Part shown: positions 9,138 through 19,705 of the stretch, one piece after another | Position numbering within the stretch: position 1 is the stretch's first letter | Layout of the letters: each line of letters begins with the position of its first letter | DNA from: Silanimonas lenta DSM 16282 | GTDB taxonomy: Bacteria > Pseudomonadota > Gammaproteobacteria > Xanthomonadales > Xanthomonadaceae | Direction: 5' to 3' | DNA: 64,000 nucleotides | Assembly (NCBI RefSeq): GCF_000429065.1 | Contig: NZ_KE386844.1 | Location: forward strand, 436,930-500,929 | Made by a program: the position numbers and the translations under genes | Notes under the pieces: model-generated | Told to the model about the DNA's origin: nothing | Seen by the model: the letters and a program-made list of their open reading frames with translations, nothing else | Databases searched by the model: none

Positions 9138-10371
9138 ATCCAGCGTCGGCCTGGTGCTGACCGGCGGCGGGGCGCGCGCCGCCTACCAGGTGGGCGTGCT
9201 GCGCGGCATCGAGCGCATCCGCCTGGAGTGCGGCGCCGGCTTCGGCCCGGCGGGCACGCCCTTTCCCATCCTCACCGGCACTTCCGCCGGGGCGATCAAT
9301 GCCTCGGCCCTGGCCAGCGGTGCTGACGACTATCCGAAGGCCCTCGATCGCCTCTACCGCACCTGGCGCGATTTCCAGGCCGGCCATGTCTACCGGGCCG
9401 ACGCCTTTGGCGTGGTGCGCTCCGGCGCCCGCTGGCTGACCATGTTCACCATCGGCTGGGCGCTGGCGCGCTGGCGCCGGGCACGGCCGAAGTCCTTGCT
9501 CGACAACACCCCGCTCGCCGAGCTCCTCGCCGAGATGGTGCCGCTGGAGCGGGTGCCGGACCTGGTGCGCCGCGGCGTGCTCGCGGCCTTCGCCGTCACC
9601 GCCTCGAGTTACACCACCGGCAGCCACATCACCTTCTTCGAGGCCCGCGAGGGCGTGGCCCCCTGGGTGCGTTCGCAGCGCCTCGCGGTGCCGGCCCGTA
9701 TCGGTGTGCGCCATCTGCTGGCGTCTTCGGCCATTCCCTTCGTCTTCCCCGCGCAGTCGCTCGAGGTGGGCGGGCAGCGCCACTGGCTGGGCGATGGCTC
9801 GATGCGCCAGACCGCACCGCTGTCGCCGGCCATCCATCTCGGGGCGCAGCGCCTGCTGGTGATCGGGGCCGGACGCCTGCACGAACCGGCGGGCGAACGC
9901 CGCGAGGCCGGTGGCTATCCCTCGCTGGCGCAGATCGGCGGCCATGCGCTGTCGAACATCTTCCTCGATGCCCTCGCGGTGGACATCGAGCGTGCCCAGC
10001 GCATCAATGCCACGCTCGCGCTGCTGCCGCCGGAGCTGCGCGCCCGCTCTGCGCTGCGGCCGGTGGAGCTGATGGTGATCGCGCCCTCGCAGCGTCTCGA
10101 CGACATCGCGGCGAGGCACGTCAATGCCCTGCCCGGGCCGGTACGCACCATGCTGCGGGCGGTGGGCGTCAACCAGGGGGCGGGCAATCCCGGGGCCAGT
10201 GCGGCCGGTGGCGGTGCGCTGGCGAGCTATCTGCTGTTCGAGGCCGACTACACCCGGGAACTGCTGGCCCTGGGCGAGGCCGATGCCCTGGCGCAGCGCG
10301 AAGCGGTACAGGCCTTCTTTCACTGGCCGGCGCCGGCCGGACGGGCGCGGCTCGGCGCGGCCCTGCCCTGA
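9112..10371 (+). CDS. Patatin-like phospholipase
   Basis: A 419-aa protein with the patatin serine hydrolase signature: a glycine-rich oxyanion loop (LTGGGARAAYQVGVL), the nucleophile elbow GTSAG with the catalytic serine, and the dyad aspartate in LGDGSM. It should hydrolyse acyl ester bonds of phospholipids or other lipids. No signal peptide is visible, so it is probably cytosolic or on the inner face of the membrane. The ATG at 9112 puts the oxyanion loop about 15 residues from the start; the frame is open upstream, but that part overlaps the YkgJ-type gene in another frame. Confidence 0.9.
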   Translation: MADAQGSGESSVGLVLTGGGARAAYQVGVLRGIERIRLECGAGFGPAGTPFPILTGTSAGAINASALASGADDYPKALDRLYRTWRDFQAGHVYRADAFGVVRSGARWLTMFTIGWALARWRRARPKSLLDNTPLAELLAEMVPLERVPDLVRRGVLAAFAVTASSYTTGSHITFFEAREGVAPWVRSQRLAVPARIGVRHLLASSAIPFVFPAQSLEVGGQRHWLGDGSMRQTAPLSPAIHLGAQRLLVIGAGRLHEPAGERREAGGYPSLAQIGGHALSNIFLDALAVDIERAQRINATLALLPPELRARSALRPVELMVIAPSQRLDDIAARHVNALPGPVRTMLRAVGVNQGAGNPGASAAGGGALASYLLFEADYTRELLALGEADALAQREAVQAFFHWPAPAGRARLGAALP

Positions 10372-10420
10372 GTCTGTGCCGCGCGGAGTGCCCATCCACG
10401 GGACTGGTCCCGGAGGCGCT

Positions 10421-10449
10421 TTCCCCAGGTGGCCCGGAACCGCGACAAT
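10421..10449 (+). promoter_or_regulatory. Possible sigma70 promoter of icd
   Basis: GACAAT at 10444-10449 resembles a -10 hexamer. With 17 nt spacing the -35 position is TTCCCC, a poor match. It lies 27 nt upstream of the icd ATG. The element is suggested by position only. Confidence 0.3.
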
Positions 10450-10476
10450 GGCGGTCCACCGTTTCCCGGAGGCTCC

Positions 10477-11802
<1,326 letters not shown>

Positions 11803-11828
11803 TCGCGTCGCGCGACGATGCACGGACG

Positions 11829-11850
11829 ACGGGGCGCGCAGGCGCCCCGT
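11829..11850 (+). terminator. Terminator after icd
   Basis: A 9-bp stem (11829-11837 with 11842-11850) with a GCAG tetraloop starts 26 nt past the icd stop and is followed by a moderately T-rich TTCCGTTT. It sits between icd and the convergent lactate permease gene. Confidence 0.65.
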
Positions 11851-11912
11851 TTCCGTTTGCGTCCTGCCCTCCGTGCCGGTGCCGTACCGGCGGCCCTCCC
11901 GGGCCGACCGGC

Positions 11913-13433
11913 TCAGGTGTGGCCGGCGATGGCCGCGGCCGCCAGCACGCCGGTGGTGAGCAGCACCGCGAGGCAGGCCGGCAGGGTGCGCCGCAGGAGC
12001 TCGCCTTCGCGGCCGGCGAGGCCCACCGCGGCGCCGGCCGCGACGAGGTTGTGCGGGCAGACGAGGTTGCCCACCGCGGCGCCCACGCCCTGCGCGGCCA
12101 GCACCAGGCTGGCAGGCAGGCCGAGTTCGTGCGCGGTCTCCAGCTGCAGGCTGGCGAAGAGCAGGTTGGAGGCCGTGGCCGAGCCGGTGACGAAGCTGCC
12201 GAGGGCGCCGAGGGCGGGGGCCGCCATCGGCCATGCACCGCCCACCGCCGGCACGGTCGCCGCCTGCAGGGCCTCGACCATCCCGGCATGCAGCATCAGC
12301 CGGGACAGGGCGAGCATGGCCAGCAGGGCCAGCGCCGCCGGCAGGAGGCGGAGGGCCGATGCCCGGAAGACCGGGGCAAGCGAGGCCAGCGGCCGGCCCT
12401 GCACCCGGCAGCCCAGCAGCAGCGCCAGCAGGAGCAGGCTGCCCGGATGCAGCAGCGGGTTCACCCACCCGCCAAAACCGCCGTCGAGCCGCCACTGCCA
12501 TTCCGCGGCGGCGAGTGCATCGGCGAGGCCGGGCAGGAAGCGGGTGGCTAGCACCAGGGCCACCAGCAGCAGGTAGGGCGCGAAGGCGCGGGCCAGCCCG
12601 GCCGCCTCGAGGGGCGGCGCGGCCTCGGCGCGGGGGGCGACGGCGCGCAGGCCCAGCACCATCAGGCCGAGCCCGAGCAGGGCGCCGCCGAGGGTGGGCA
12701 GTTCAGCCCCCACCCAGGCCGCCAGCGCGAGGTTCGGCAGGAGGAAGGCCAGCAGGGCGGCGAGGGCCGCCAGCGCCGGCACCGGCGCGGCGAGGCCCGC
12801 CGGGCTGGCGTCCGTCCGGGGCGCCCGGGCAAGCCGCCGCAGCGCGACCATCAGCACCGCGGCGGCACCGGCATTGAGCAGGGCGGTGTGGGTGGCCAAG
12901 GGCTGCAGGGGTAGCCCGGTGACCGACTGCTGGGCCAGCAGCGGGGTGCCCAGGGCCCCGAAGGCGACACCGGCGGCGTGGCCGACCAAGGCCATGAGCA
13001 CGGCCTGCAGCGGCGGCAGGCCTAAGGCCACCAGCAGGGGCGCGACGATGGCCGCCGAGGTGCCGAAGCCGGCGGCGCCTTCGAGGAACAGGGAGAGGAA
13101 CCAGGCGAGCAGCAGGCCCTGGAGCCCCGGCGAGGGCGTGAGCCGGCCGATCGCCTCGCGCAGCTGCTGGAAGCTGCCGGCGGCCGACTGGTGGTGGAAG
13201 AGGGCGAGGGCCGGCCAGAGGATCCAGAGGATGGTGGCGGTCTGGAAGCCGGCCTCGAGGGCGAGGCCGCCCAGCCATGCCGGGAGGCTCGCCGCCTCCG
13301 GCCGGAACACGCTGAGGGCCAGCCCGAGGCCTAGGGCCAGCCCGGCCCCGGCCGCGCGTCCGGCCGACCAGCGGGCGCCGAGCATCAGCCCCAAGGTGGC
13401 GAGCAGAGGCAGAGCCGCGAGCAGGGCCTGCAT
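11913..13433 (-). CDS. lldP: L-lactate permease family transporter (LctP)
   Basis: A 506-aa polytopic membrane protein with about a dozen hydrophobic segments. The family signature region FLEGAAGFGTSAAIVAPLL and the duplicated hydrophobic halves point to the LctP (lactate permease) family, which imports lactate or glycolate with protons. It starts 6 bp after the stop of a 2-hydroxyacid dehydrogenase gene and ends the operon. That context supports lactate as the substrate, though glycolate or another 2-hydroxyacid is possible. Confidence 0.88.
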   Translation of the reverse strand: MQALLAALPLLATLGLMLGARWSAGRAAGAGLALGLGLALSVFRPEAASLPAWLGGLALEAGFQTATILWILWPALALFHHQSAAGSFQQLREAIGRLTPSPGLQGLLLAWFLSLFLEGAAGFGTSAAIVAPLLVALGLPPLQAVLMALVGHAAGVAFGALGTPLLAQQSVTGLPLQPLATHTALLNAGAAAVLMVALRRLARAPRTDASPAGLAAPVPALAALAALLAFLLPNLALAAWVGAELPTLGGALLGLGLMVLGLRAVAPRAEAAPPLEAAGLARAFAPYLLLVALVLATRFLPGLADALAAAEWQWRLDGGFGGWVNPLLHPGSLLLLALLLGCRVQGRPLASLAPVFRASALRLLPAALALLAMLALSRLMLHAGMVEALQAATVPAVGGAWPMAAPALGALGSFVTGSATASNLLFASLQLETAHELGLPASLVLAAQGVGAAVGNLVCPHNLVAAGAAVGLAGREGELLRRTLPACLAVLLTTGVLAAAAIAGHT

Positions 13434-13439
13434 GCCGCC

Positions 13440-14447
13440 TCAGCCGGGCCCCAAGGCCACCGGATGCAGCGGTGCGCCGCGGGCCTCGAAGGCCTCGGCA
13501 TTCGCCAGCGTGGTCTCGGCGATGGCCTTGAGGGCCTGCACGGTGAAGAAGCCCTGGTGCCCGGTGATCAGCACGTTCGGGAAGGTGAGCAGGCGGGCGA
13601 AGACATCGTCCTGCAGCACCTCGGCGGAGTGGTCCCGGAAGAACAGGTCGGCCTCTTCCTCGTAGACGTCGAGCGCCAGCCCGCCGAGCTGCCGGCGCTT
13701 GAGCGCGGCGATCAGGGCCCGGGTATCGACCACCGCGCCGCGGCTGGTGTTCACCAGCAGGGCGCCGGGCTTCATCGCCCGCAGCGCGGCATCGTCGATC
13801 AGGTGGCGGGTGGCGGGGGTGAGCGGGCAGTGCAGGCTCAGCACGTCGCTCTCGGCGAACAGGGTCGGCAGTTCGGCGTAGTGCACCCCGGCGGCGGCGA
13901 GGGCCGGGTCCGGCGCCGGATCGAAGGCCAGCACGCGGGCGCCGAAGGCGAGCAGGATGCGGGCGAAGCAGCCACCGATCTTGCCGGTGCCCACCACACC
14001 CACCGTGCTGCCATGGAGGTCGAAGCCGAGCAGGCCGTCGAGGGCGAAATTGCCCTCGCGCACCCGGGCGTGGGCGCGGTGGATCTTGCGGTTCAGGGCC
14101 AGCAGCAGGGCCACGGCGTGTTCGGCCACCGCATGCGGCGAGTACTCCGGCACCCGCGCCACCGCGAGGCCCAGCCGCGCCGCGGCGCCGAGGTCCACCT
14201 GGTTGAAGCCGGCGCAGCGCAGCAGCACGAGGCGGATGCCGAGGGCGTGCAGGGCGGCGAGGGTGTCGGCGTCGAGGCGGTCGTTGACGAAGGCGCAGAC
14301 CGCCTCGCTGCCGGCGGCCAGTGTTGCCGTGCCCGGTTCCAGGCGTGCCTCGAGGAAGTGCAGGACATGGCGGCCGGCGGCATTGGCCGCCTCGAGGAAC
14401 TCGCGGTCGTAGCGCTGGCTGCTGAAGACGCTGATGCGCATCCTCAT
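13440..14447 (-). CDS. ldhA: D-2-hydroxyacid dehydrogenase (D-lactate dehydrogenase type)
   Basis: A 335-aa NAD-dependent dehydrogenase of the D-isomer 2-hydroxyacid family, most like fermentative D-lactate dehydrogenase LdhA. It shows the Rossmann motif GVVGTGKIGG, the catalytic arginine in NTSRGAVVD, the glutamate in DVYEEE and the histidine in TGHQGFFT. The enzyme interconverts pyruvate and D-lactate in the cytosol. The ATG at 14447 overlaps the upstream gene's stop (ATGA). The adjacent permease suggests coupled lactate uptake or export. Confidence 0.88.
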   Translation of the reverse strand: MRMRISVFSSQRYDREFLEAANAAGRHVLHFLEARLEPGTATLAAGSEAVCAFVNDRLDADTLAALHALGIRLVLLRCAGFNQVDLGAAARLGLAVARVPEYSPHAVAEHAVALLLALNRKIHRAHARVREGNFALDGLLGFDLHGSTVGVVGTGKIGGCFARILLAFGARVLAFDPAPDPALAAAGVHYAELPTLFAESDVLSLHCPLTPATRHLIDDAALRAMKPGALLVNTSRGAVVDTRALIAALKRRQLGGLALDVYEEEADLFFRDHSAEVLQDDVFARLLTFPNVLITGHQGFFTVQALKAIAETTLANAEAFEARGAPLHPVALGPG

Positions 14448-14902
14448 TCCTCCAGGATGCGGCGCGCCCAGGCCTCGGCCTCGGCGAGGCTGTCGAAGGT
14501 GGCGAAGCGGCGGCCCGCCGCCCGGAAGAGCTGCTCGCCGCGGGGCAGGAACAGCGCCCGGCCCTCCACCCCGGGGCCGGCGATCCAGGCCGTGGCCCGC
14601 AGCGGCAGGCCGCTGGCATTCACCTGCTGGAGGAAGGCCGCCAGCCCGTTCCAGGCCTCCGGCGTGGCCAGCATCGAGTGGCGGAATTCGGTGAGGTTGA
14701 CGAAGGGCCGGCCGGGCGGCAGCGAGGCATACAGCGGAGCCATCTGCGTGGCGAAGGCCTGCATGGCCTCGCCATTGAACGGGCCTTCCGCCACCACGTG
14801 CACCAGCGCGCCCTCGGCCCAGGCCGTGGTCCGGCCATGCGGGCGGAAACCGTCCGGCCCGGGGCCGGCGGGCGGGACGGGAGGGGGCGGCGTCATGGCC
14901 AT
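14444..14902 (-). CDS. STAS/SpoIIAA-like hypothetical protein
   Basis: A 152-aa cytosolic protein, first gene of the lactate operon and overlapping ldhA by 4 bp. Its layout resembles small STAS/SpoIIAA-like proteins: a beta strand with VHVVAEGPFNGEAM, a central VNLTEFRH segment, and a C-terminal FDSLAEAEAWARRILEE helix. The family assignment is from memory of that pattern and is tentative. Such proteins usually act as regulatory or ligand-binding modules; a link to lactate sensing is inference from position only. Confidence 0.65.
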   Translation of the reverse strand: MAMTPPPPVPPAGPGPDGFRPHGRTTAWAEGALVHVVAEGPFNGEAMQAFATQMAPLYASLPPGRPFVNLTEFRHSMLATPEAWNGLAAFLQQVNASGLPLRATAWIAGPGVEGRALFLPRGEQLFRAAGRRFATFDSLAEAEAWARRILEE

Positions 14903-15028
14903 AGCGTCTCCTGGGCGAAAGGCAGGCCCACGACCTTAGCGCCGCGACACCGGCCTTGCCATGCGCATAACGCGCAGCCCGCGAAGCTCGCCCCCTCATA
15001 CCGTCTGCCTCGAGGAGCTTGAAGTCCG

Positions 15029-15889
15029 ATGCGCCCGTCCCTGATCGCCTGCGCCCTGGCCGCCCTGCTGGCCGCGCCCGCCCTCTTCGCCCACGACCAT
15101 GCCCCTGCCCCGGCCGCGGCCGGACAGTCCGCGATCGAGCGCGCCCTCGCCCCGGTGCTGGCCGGTGACTGGCGCGATCCGGCCAACGTGGCCCGCGACC
15201 GCTTCCGCAATCCCGGCCCGACCCTGGCCTTCTTCGGCGTGCGGCCCGACATGGCGGTGCTGGAGATCACGCCCGGCGGCGGCTGGTACGCCGAGATCCT
15301 CGCCCCCTACCTGCGCGAGTCGGGGCGCTACGTCGGCGCGCTGAACGACCCTGCCAAGGCTGCCAACGAGCGCGCCTCGGCCTATTTCGCCCGCCAGAAT
15401 GCCGCCCTGCGCGAGCGGTTCGCCGCGGCCCCGCCGCTGTTCGACCGCGCCCGCCTGGTCGAGTTCGATCCCCAGGCGCCGGTGTTCGGCGAGCCGGGCT
15501 CGATGGACGCGGTGCTGACCTTCCGCAATGTCCACAACTGGCGCATGAATGGCCAGGAGGCGGGCATGTTCAAGGGCTTCTTCGAGGTGCTGAAGCCCGG
15601 CGGCGTGCTCGGCGTGGTGGAGCACCGCGCGGCCGCCGACGTGCCGGCCGACGACCGTTCGGGCTACGTCGGCGAGGCGCAGGTGATCGCCATGGCGGAA
15701 GCGGCCGGGTTCGTGCTGGAGGCGAAGAGCGAGATCAATGCCAATCCGAAGGACACGAAGGATCATCCGAACGGGGTCTGGACCCTGCCGCCCACGCTGA
15801 ACGTTCCGGAGGGCGAAGACCGGGCGAAATACGAGGCCATCGGCGAGTCCGACCGCATGACCCTGCGCTTCCGCAAGCCGGCAGGCTGA
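15029..15889 (+). CDS. Exported class I SAM-dependent methyltransferase-like protein
   Basis: A 286-aa protein with a clear N-terminal signal peptide (hydrophobic ALAALLAAPALFA, then a His/Ala/Pro-rich linker). A methyltransferase-like Rossmann domain follows: motif I VLEITPGGGWYAEIL, a late VLKPGGVLGVVEHR strand and a C-terminal MTLRFRKP strand. Homologues with signal peptides are common in proteobacteria, but a SAM-dependent reaction in the periplasm is unexplained because SAM is cytosolic. It may bind another ligand. A GAGGAG lies upstream of the ATG. It is divergent from the lactate operon. Confidence 0.85.
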   Translation: MRPSLIACALAALLAAPALFAHDHAPAPAAAGQSAIERALAPVLAGDWRDPANVARDRFRNPGPTLAFFGVRPDMAVLEITPGGGWYAEILAPYLRESGRYVGALNDPAKAANERASAYFARQNAALRERFAAAPPLFDRARLVEFDPQAPVFGEPGSMDAVLTFRNVHNWRMNGQEAGMFKGFFEVLKPGGVLGVVEHRAAADVPADDRSGYVGEAQVIAMAEAAGFVLEAKSEINANPKDTKDHPNGVWTLPPTLNVPEGEDRAKYEAIGESDRMTLRFRKPAG

Positions 15890-15954
15890 GCCTAGACTGC
15901 GCGCACGCCGCTCCGTCCGGGGCGGCGATCACCCTGCCACAAGGAGCTCCCCCC

Positions 15955-16359
15955 ATGCGCCGCCTCGCCCTCGTCCTCGCCCTCTCCGCTTTCGCCGGGG
16001 GGGCCCTCGCCGCCCCGGAAACCGTCCGTATCGGCCAGACCGTGCAGGGCGAGCTCACCACCAACGATGCGCCGCGCGACGATGGTGGCGTGAGCAAGGA
16101 CTACAAGGTCGAGGCGAAGAGCGGGCAGTTCCTGATCGTCTCGGTGGTCTCCGACGACTTCGACGGCCACGTGACCATCTACAACCCGGACCGCAGCAAG
16201 GCGGCCGAGAACGACGACCGCGCCGACGGCAACCTGAACCCGCTGGCCGTGGTCGAGACCAGCCAGGACGGTGTGTACACGGTGCGCGTGGGCTCGCTCG
16301 GTGGCGGCGACCGCTCCACCGGCCGCTTCACGATGAAGGTGGTGGCGTTCTCGGAGTAA
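15955..16359 (+). CDS. Secreted PPC-like beta-sandwich protein
   Basis: A 134-aa protein with a signal peptide (ALVLALSAFAGGALA) and a single domain like the bacterial pre-peptidase C-terminal (PPC) fold: a KDYKVEAKSGQFLIV strand pair, a DGHVTIYNPD turn and a final TVRVGSLGG/FTMKVV pair. It is not attached to any protease here. An AAGGAG sits 8 nt upstream of the ATG. The 3' end overlaps the convergent EAL gene by 32 bp. A role in cell-surface adhesion or binding is possible but not shown. Confidence 0.75.
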   Translation: MRRLALVLALSAFAGGALAAPETVRIGQTVQGELTTNDAPRDDGGVSKDYKVEAKSGQFLIVSVVSDDFDGHVTIYNPDRSKAAENDDRADGNLNPLAVVETSQDGVYTVRVGSLGGGDRSTGRFTMKVVAFSE

Positions 16360-17176
16360 GCGCCGCCCGCGCCAGCGCCCCGGCCTCGGCCCCGGGCTGG
16401 GGCCGGCCGAACAGGAAGCCCTGGAACTGGTCGCACTCGCCCTCGGCCAGCACCGCGGCCTGGCGCTCGCTTTCCACCCCTTCGGCCACCACGCCGATGC
16501 CGAGCTTGTGCGCCAGGGCGATCACGCCGGCGCAGAGTTCGGCATCGCGGCGTTCGCGGTCCACCCGCTGCACGAAGTGGCGGTCGAGCTTGAGCGTGGC
16601 CACCGGCAGCTGCTTTAGCTGCTCCATCGAGGTCCAGCCCGAGCCGAAGTCGTCGATGGCCAGCGTGGCGCCGGCGTTGCGCAGGGCCCGGAGCCGTGCC
16701 AGCACCTCGCCCGGCCTCCGGGGCTCCATCAGCATGGCCTCGGTCAGCTCCAGCTCCAGCCGCTCCGGTCCGAGGCCGTGGCGGGCCAGGCTCTCCGCGA
16801 TCTGCGCGGGCAGCGCCGGATCGCGCAGCTGCGAGGCCGAGAGGTTCACCGAGACCCGGACCTGGCCGGCGCCCTCGCGCTCCCAGGCCGCCATCTGCCG
16901 GCAGGCTTCCTCGATCACCCAGCGCCCCAGCGCGGCGCCCAGGCCCAGCCGTTCCGCCAGCGGTGCGAACTGGCCCGGCGGCAGCAGGCCGCGCTCGGGG
17001 TGGCGCCAGCGCAGCAGGGCCTCGAAGCCGGCGAAGGCGATGCCCCGGCGCAGCACCTTGGGCTGGTAGTGCAGCTCGAAGCCGCCGTGGGCCAGCGCCT
17101 CGCGCAGGGCGGGTTCGAGCGCGCGGTCGCGGGCATCGGCGCGCGGGGCGGGGGTGGCGCGCTTGGCGGGGGGCAT
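16328..17176 (-). CDS. EAL-domain cyclic-di-GMP phosphodiesterase
   Basis: A 282-aa stand-alone EAL domain with no GGDEF or membrane segment. The signature residues are present: FEALLRW (the EAL glutamate), the asparagine in SVNLSASQL, the glutamate in LELTEAM, both aspartates of AIDDFGSG, the lysine in LKLDRHF, the glutamate in VVAEGVE and the glutamine in FQGFLFG. It should therefore hydrolyse cyclic-di-GMP to pGpG. About 25 basic residues precede the domain. The ATG at 17176 is the only sensible start in the frame. Confidence 0.88.
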   Translation of the reverse strand: MPPAKRATPAPRADARDRALEPALREALAHGGFELHYQPKVLRRGIAFAGFEALLRWRHPERGLLPPGQFAPLAERLGLGAALGRWVIEEACRQMAAWEREGAGQVRVSVNLSASQLRDPALPAQIAESLARHGLGPERLELELTEAMLMEPRRPGEVLARLRALRNAGATLAIDDFGSGWTSMEQLKQLPVATLKLDRHFVQRVDRERRDAELCAGVIALAHKLGIGVVAEGVESERQAAVLAEGECDQFQGFLFGRPQPGAEAGALARAALTPRTPPPSS

Positions 17177-17256
17177 GGCTGCGTTCCGGGCGCTTCCGCC
17201 CGGCTCCTCCGGGGGTCGCGTGCGACAGTAGCAGAGCTCGCTGCTGGCGGCGCCTT

Positions 17257-19005
17257 TCAGGCCTCGCCGGTCTGCAGCCGCCACAGGGCGGCATAGGCGC
17301 CGTTTTTCGCCAGCAGTTCCTCGTGGGTGCCGGATTCGACGATGCGTCCGCGCTCCAGCACGTGGATGGCGTCGGCGCGGCGCACCGTGCTCAGGCGGTG
17401 CGCCACCACCAGGGTGGTGCGGCCCTTCGCATGCAGGGCCAGCGAGTGCTGGATGGCGGCCTCGGTCTCGTTGTCGATGGCGGAGGTGGCCTCGTCCAGC
17501 ACCAGGATGGCCGGGTCGCGGTACAGCGCCCGGGCCAGCGCGATGCGCTGGCGCTGGCCGCCGGAGAGCCGGGCGCCGCGCTCGCCCACCTCCGCCGCAT
17601 AGCCGCCGGGCAGGGCGAGGATGAACGCATGCGCCTCGGCGGCGCGGGCCGCGGCCTCGAGGCGCGCCTCGTCGATGCCCTCGCTGCCGTAGGCGATGTT
17701 CTCGGCCACCGTGCCATCGGTGAGGAAGGGCTCCTGCGCCACATAGCCCACGTGCCGGCGCAGCTCCACCGGATCGATCGTGGAAAGATCGATGCCATCG
17801 AGCAGGATGCGGCCCTGCTGCGGTTCCAGGAACCCGAGCAGGCGCTTCAGCACCGTGCTCTTGCCGGCGCCGGTGGCGCCCACCAGGGCCACGGTCTGGC
17901 CGGGCCCGACGCGGAAGTCCACGTCCTCCAGCGCCACCTGCCCGGCATAGGCATGGCGCAGGTGCTCGAACACCAGCTCGCCGCGCGGCCGGCCGGGCAG
18001 GGTGCCGGCGGGCCGGCGCGGCAGCGGCGCGTCCAGCAGGTCCATCACCCGCTGCACCGAGGCCATCGAGCGGTTGTAGAGATCGGTCATCTCGGCCAGC
18101 CGGGTGAGCGGCCAGAGCAGGCGCTGGGTGAGATAGACCAGGGCCGAGTAGCTGCCAACGCCGAGCTCGCCCTGCAGGGTGAGCCAGCCACCGTAGAACA
18201 GGGTGACCACGAAGCCGGCCAGCACCGCCATGCGGATCACCGGGGTGATCGCCGCCGAGAAGCGGATCGCCTCGGCATTGGCGGCGCGGAAGGCGTTCGA
18301 GGCCTGCTCGACGTGACGGCGCTCGATGGCCTCGGCGGTGTAGGCCTGGATGGTGGCGAGCCCGGCGAGGTTGTTGTCGAGCCGTGCCGAGACGTTGGCA
18401 GCGGCCTCGCGCGCCGCGGCATAGCGTGGCTGCAGCCGGCGCTGGAACCAGAAGGCGCCGAACAGGATCAGCGGCACCGGCAGCAGGGCGAGCGCGGCGA
18501 GGCTCGAGGTCATGGCGAAGAAGAACAGGCCCACCAGCAGCGAGCCCACCGCCACCTGGATCAGGTCGTTGGCCCCGGTGTTGAGGAAGCGCTCGATCTG
18601 GTTCACGTCCTCGTTGAGCACCGCCATCAGCCGGCCGCTGCGGGCTTCGGAGATCGCGCCGGGCGGCTGCTGCTGCAGGTGGGCGTAGGCGGCCAGACGC
18701 AGCTCGTGCTGCAGGTCCTGGGCAAGGCCACGCCACTTCAGGGCATAGAGGTACTCGAACAGCGACTCGAATACCCAGATCAGCACCGTGAGCACGGTGA
18801 GCGCGGCGAGCTGGTGCAGCGGATCTTCGATGCCGAAGCGGGAGACGAAGCTGTCCTCGCGGTTCACCACCACATCGATGGCCACGCCGATCAGGATCTC
18901 GGGCAGCACGTCGAAGAGCTTGTTCAGCACCGAGTAGACGGTGCCGAGCAGGGCATTGCGGCGGTAGGCGCGGGCGAAGCCGAACAGGCGCGAGAGCGGA
19001 TGCAT
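17257..19005 (-). CDS. ABC transporter, fused permease and ATPase (exporter type)
   Basis: A 582-aa half-transporter of the MsbA/MdlB class: six hydrophobic segments in the first 320 residues, then a nucleotide-binding domain with Walker A (GATGAGKST), Q-loop (YVAQEPFL), signature LSGGQRQR, Walker B ([10 protein letters not shown]) and H-loop (VVAHR). It works as a dimer in the inner membrane and exports a hydrophobic substrate or drug; which one cannot be told. Its ATG lies only 23 bp from the divergent rluE ATG. Confidence 0.92.
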   Translation of the reverse strand: MHPLSRLFGFARAYRRNALLGTVYSVLNKLFDVLPEILIGVAIDVVVNREDSFVSRFGIEDPLHQLAALTVLTVLIWVFESLFEYLYALKWRGLAQDLQHELRLAAYAHLQQQPPGAISEARSGRLMAVLNEDVNQIERFLNTGANDLIQVAVGSLLVGLFFFAMTSSLAALALLPVPLILFGAFWFQRRLQPRYAAAREAAANVSARLDNNLAGLATIQAYTAEAIERRHVEQASNAFRAANAEAIRFSAAITPVIRMAVLAGFVVTLFYGGWLTLQGELGVGSYSALVYLTQRLLWPLTRLAEMTDLYNRSMASVQRVMDLLDAPLPRRPAGTLPGRPRGELVFEHLRHAYAGQVALEDVDFRVGPGQTVALVGATGAGKSTVLKRLLGFLEPQQGRILLDGIDLSTIDPVELRRHVGYVAQEPFLTDGTVAENIAYGSEGIDEARLEAAARAAEAHAFILALPGGYAAEVGERGARLSGGQRQRIALARALYRDPAILVLDEATSAIDNETEAAIQHSLALHAKGRTTLVVAHRLSTVRRADAIHVLERGRIVESGTHEELLAKNGAYAALWRLQTGEA

Positions 19006-19028
19006 CGGCCAAGGATAGACTGCGCGCC
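19006..19028. promoter_or_regulatory. Overlapping divergent -10-like elements, possible leaderless starts
   Basis: The two divergent genes are separated by only 23 bp. On the plus strand TAGACT (19016-19021) ends 7 nt before the rluE ATG. On the minus strand TATCCT (complement of 19012-19017) ends 6 nt before the exporter ATG. Each matches the -10 consensus at four of six positions, and neither start has a well-placed Shine-Dalgarno. The -35 regions would lie inside the opposite gene and are poor. Leaderless transcripts in both directions are an inference. Confidence 0.4.
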
Positions 19029-19697
19029 ATGCTGATCGCCTTCCACAAACCGATGCACGTGCTCTGCCAGTTCACCGACCGCAGCGAGCCGCCGCGGCGC
19101 ACGCTGGCCGGCTTCGGCCTGCCGAAGGGCGTGTATGCGGCGGGGCGGCTCGATTACGACAGCGAGGGCCTGCTGCTGCTGACCGACGACGGCGCCCTGG
19201 TGGCGGCGATCGCCTCGCCGAAGTTCGACTGGCCGAAGACCTATCTCGTGCAGGTGGAGGGCATGCCCGACGAGGCCGCCCTCCGGGCGCTGCGCGAGGG
19301 CGTGCAGCTCAACGACGGCCCGACGAAGCCGGCCGAGGTCGAGTGCATCGAGGCACCGCCCTGGCTGCCGCCGCGCGAGCCGCCGGTGCGGGTGCGCAAG
19401 ACCGTGCCGGACGCCTGGCTGCGCCTGACGATCCGCGAAGGCCGCAACCGCCAGGTGCGGCGCATGACCGCAGCCGTGGGCCTGCCCACCCTGCGCCTCG
19501 TGCGCGAGGCGATCGGCCCGTACCGGCTGGACGGCCTTGCCGCCGGTGCCTGGCGCGAGGAAGCACCGCCCACGCTGCCGGCGCGCCTGCGCCGCAGCGG
19601 AGCACCGCGCACGCCGACCACCTCCTCGCGCGCTTCGCCCGACGCGCCCGGCAGGGCCGGAGGCCTCATCCGTCCCTGGCGCCGCGATGGGCGTTGA
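19029..19697 (+). CDS. rluE: 23S rRNA pseudouridine synthase RluE type
   Basis: A 222-aa RsuA/RluB/E/F-family synthase, closest in layout to RluE (23S rRNA pseudouridine 2457). It lacks the N-terminal S4 domain, starts directly with [13 protein letters not shown], has the catalytic aspartate in [16 protein letters not shown], and ends the core with [11 protein letters not shown]. About 40 low-complexity, basic residues follow the core and may not be structured. No strong Shine-Dalgarno is seen. It is convergent with oleD, with an 8-bp gap. Confidence 0.88.
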   Translation: MLIAFHKPMHVLCQFTDRSEPPRRTLAGFGLPKGVYAAGRLDYDSEGLLLLTDDGALVAAIASPKFDWPKTYLVQVEGMPDEAALRALREGVQLNDGPTKPAEVECIEAPPWLPPREPPVRVRKTVPDAWLRLTIREGRNRQVRRMTAAVGLPTLRLVREAIGPYRLDGLAAGAWREEAPPTLPARLRRSGAPRTPTTSSRASPDAPGRAGGLIRPWRRDGR

Positions 19698-19705
19698 CGA
19701 GGATT

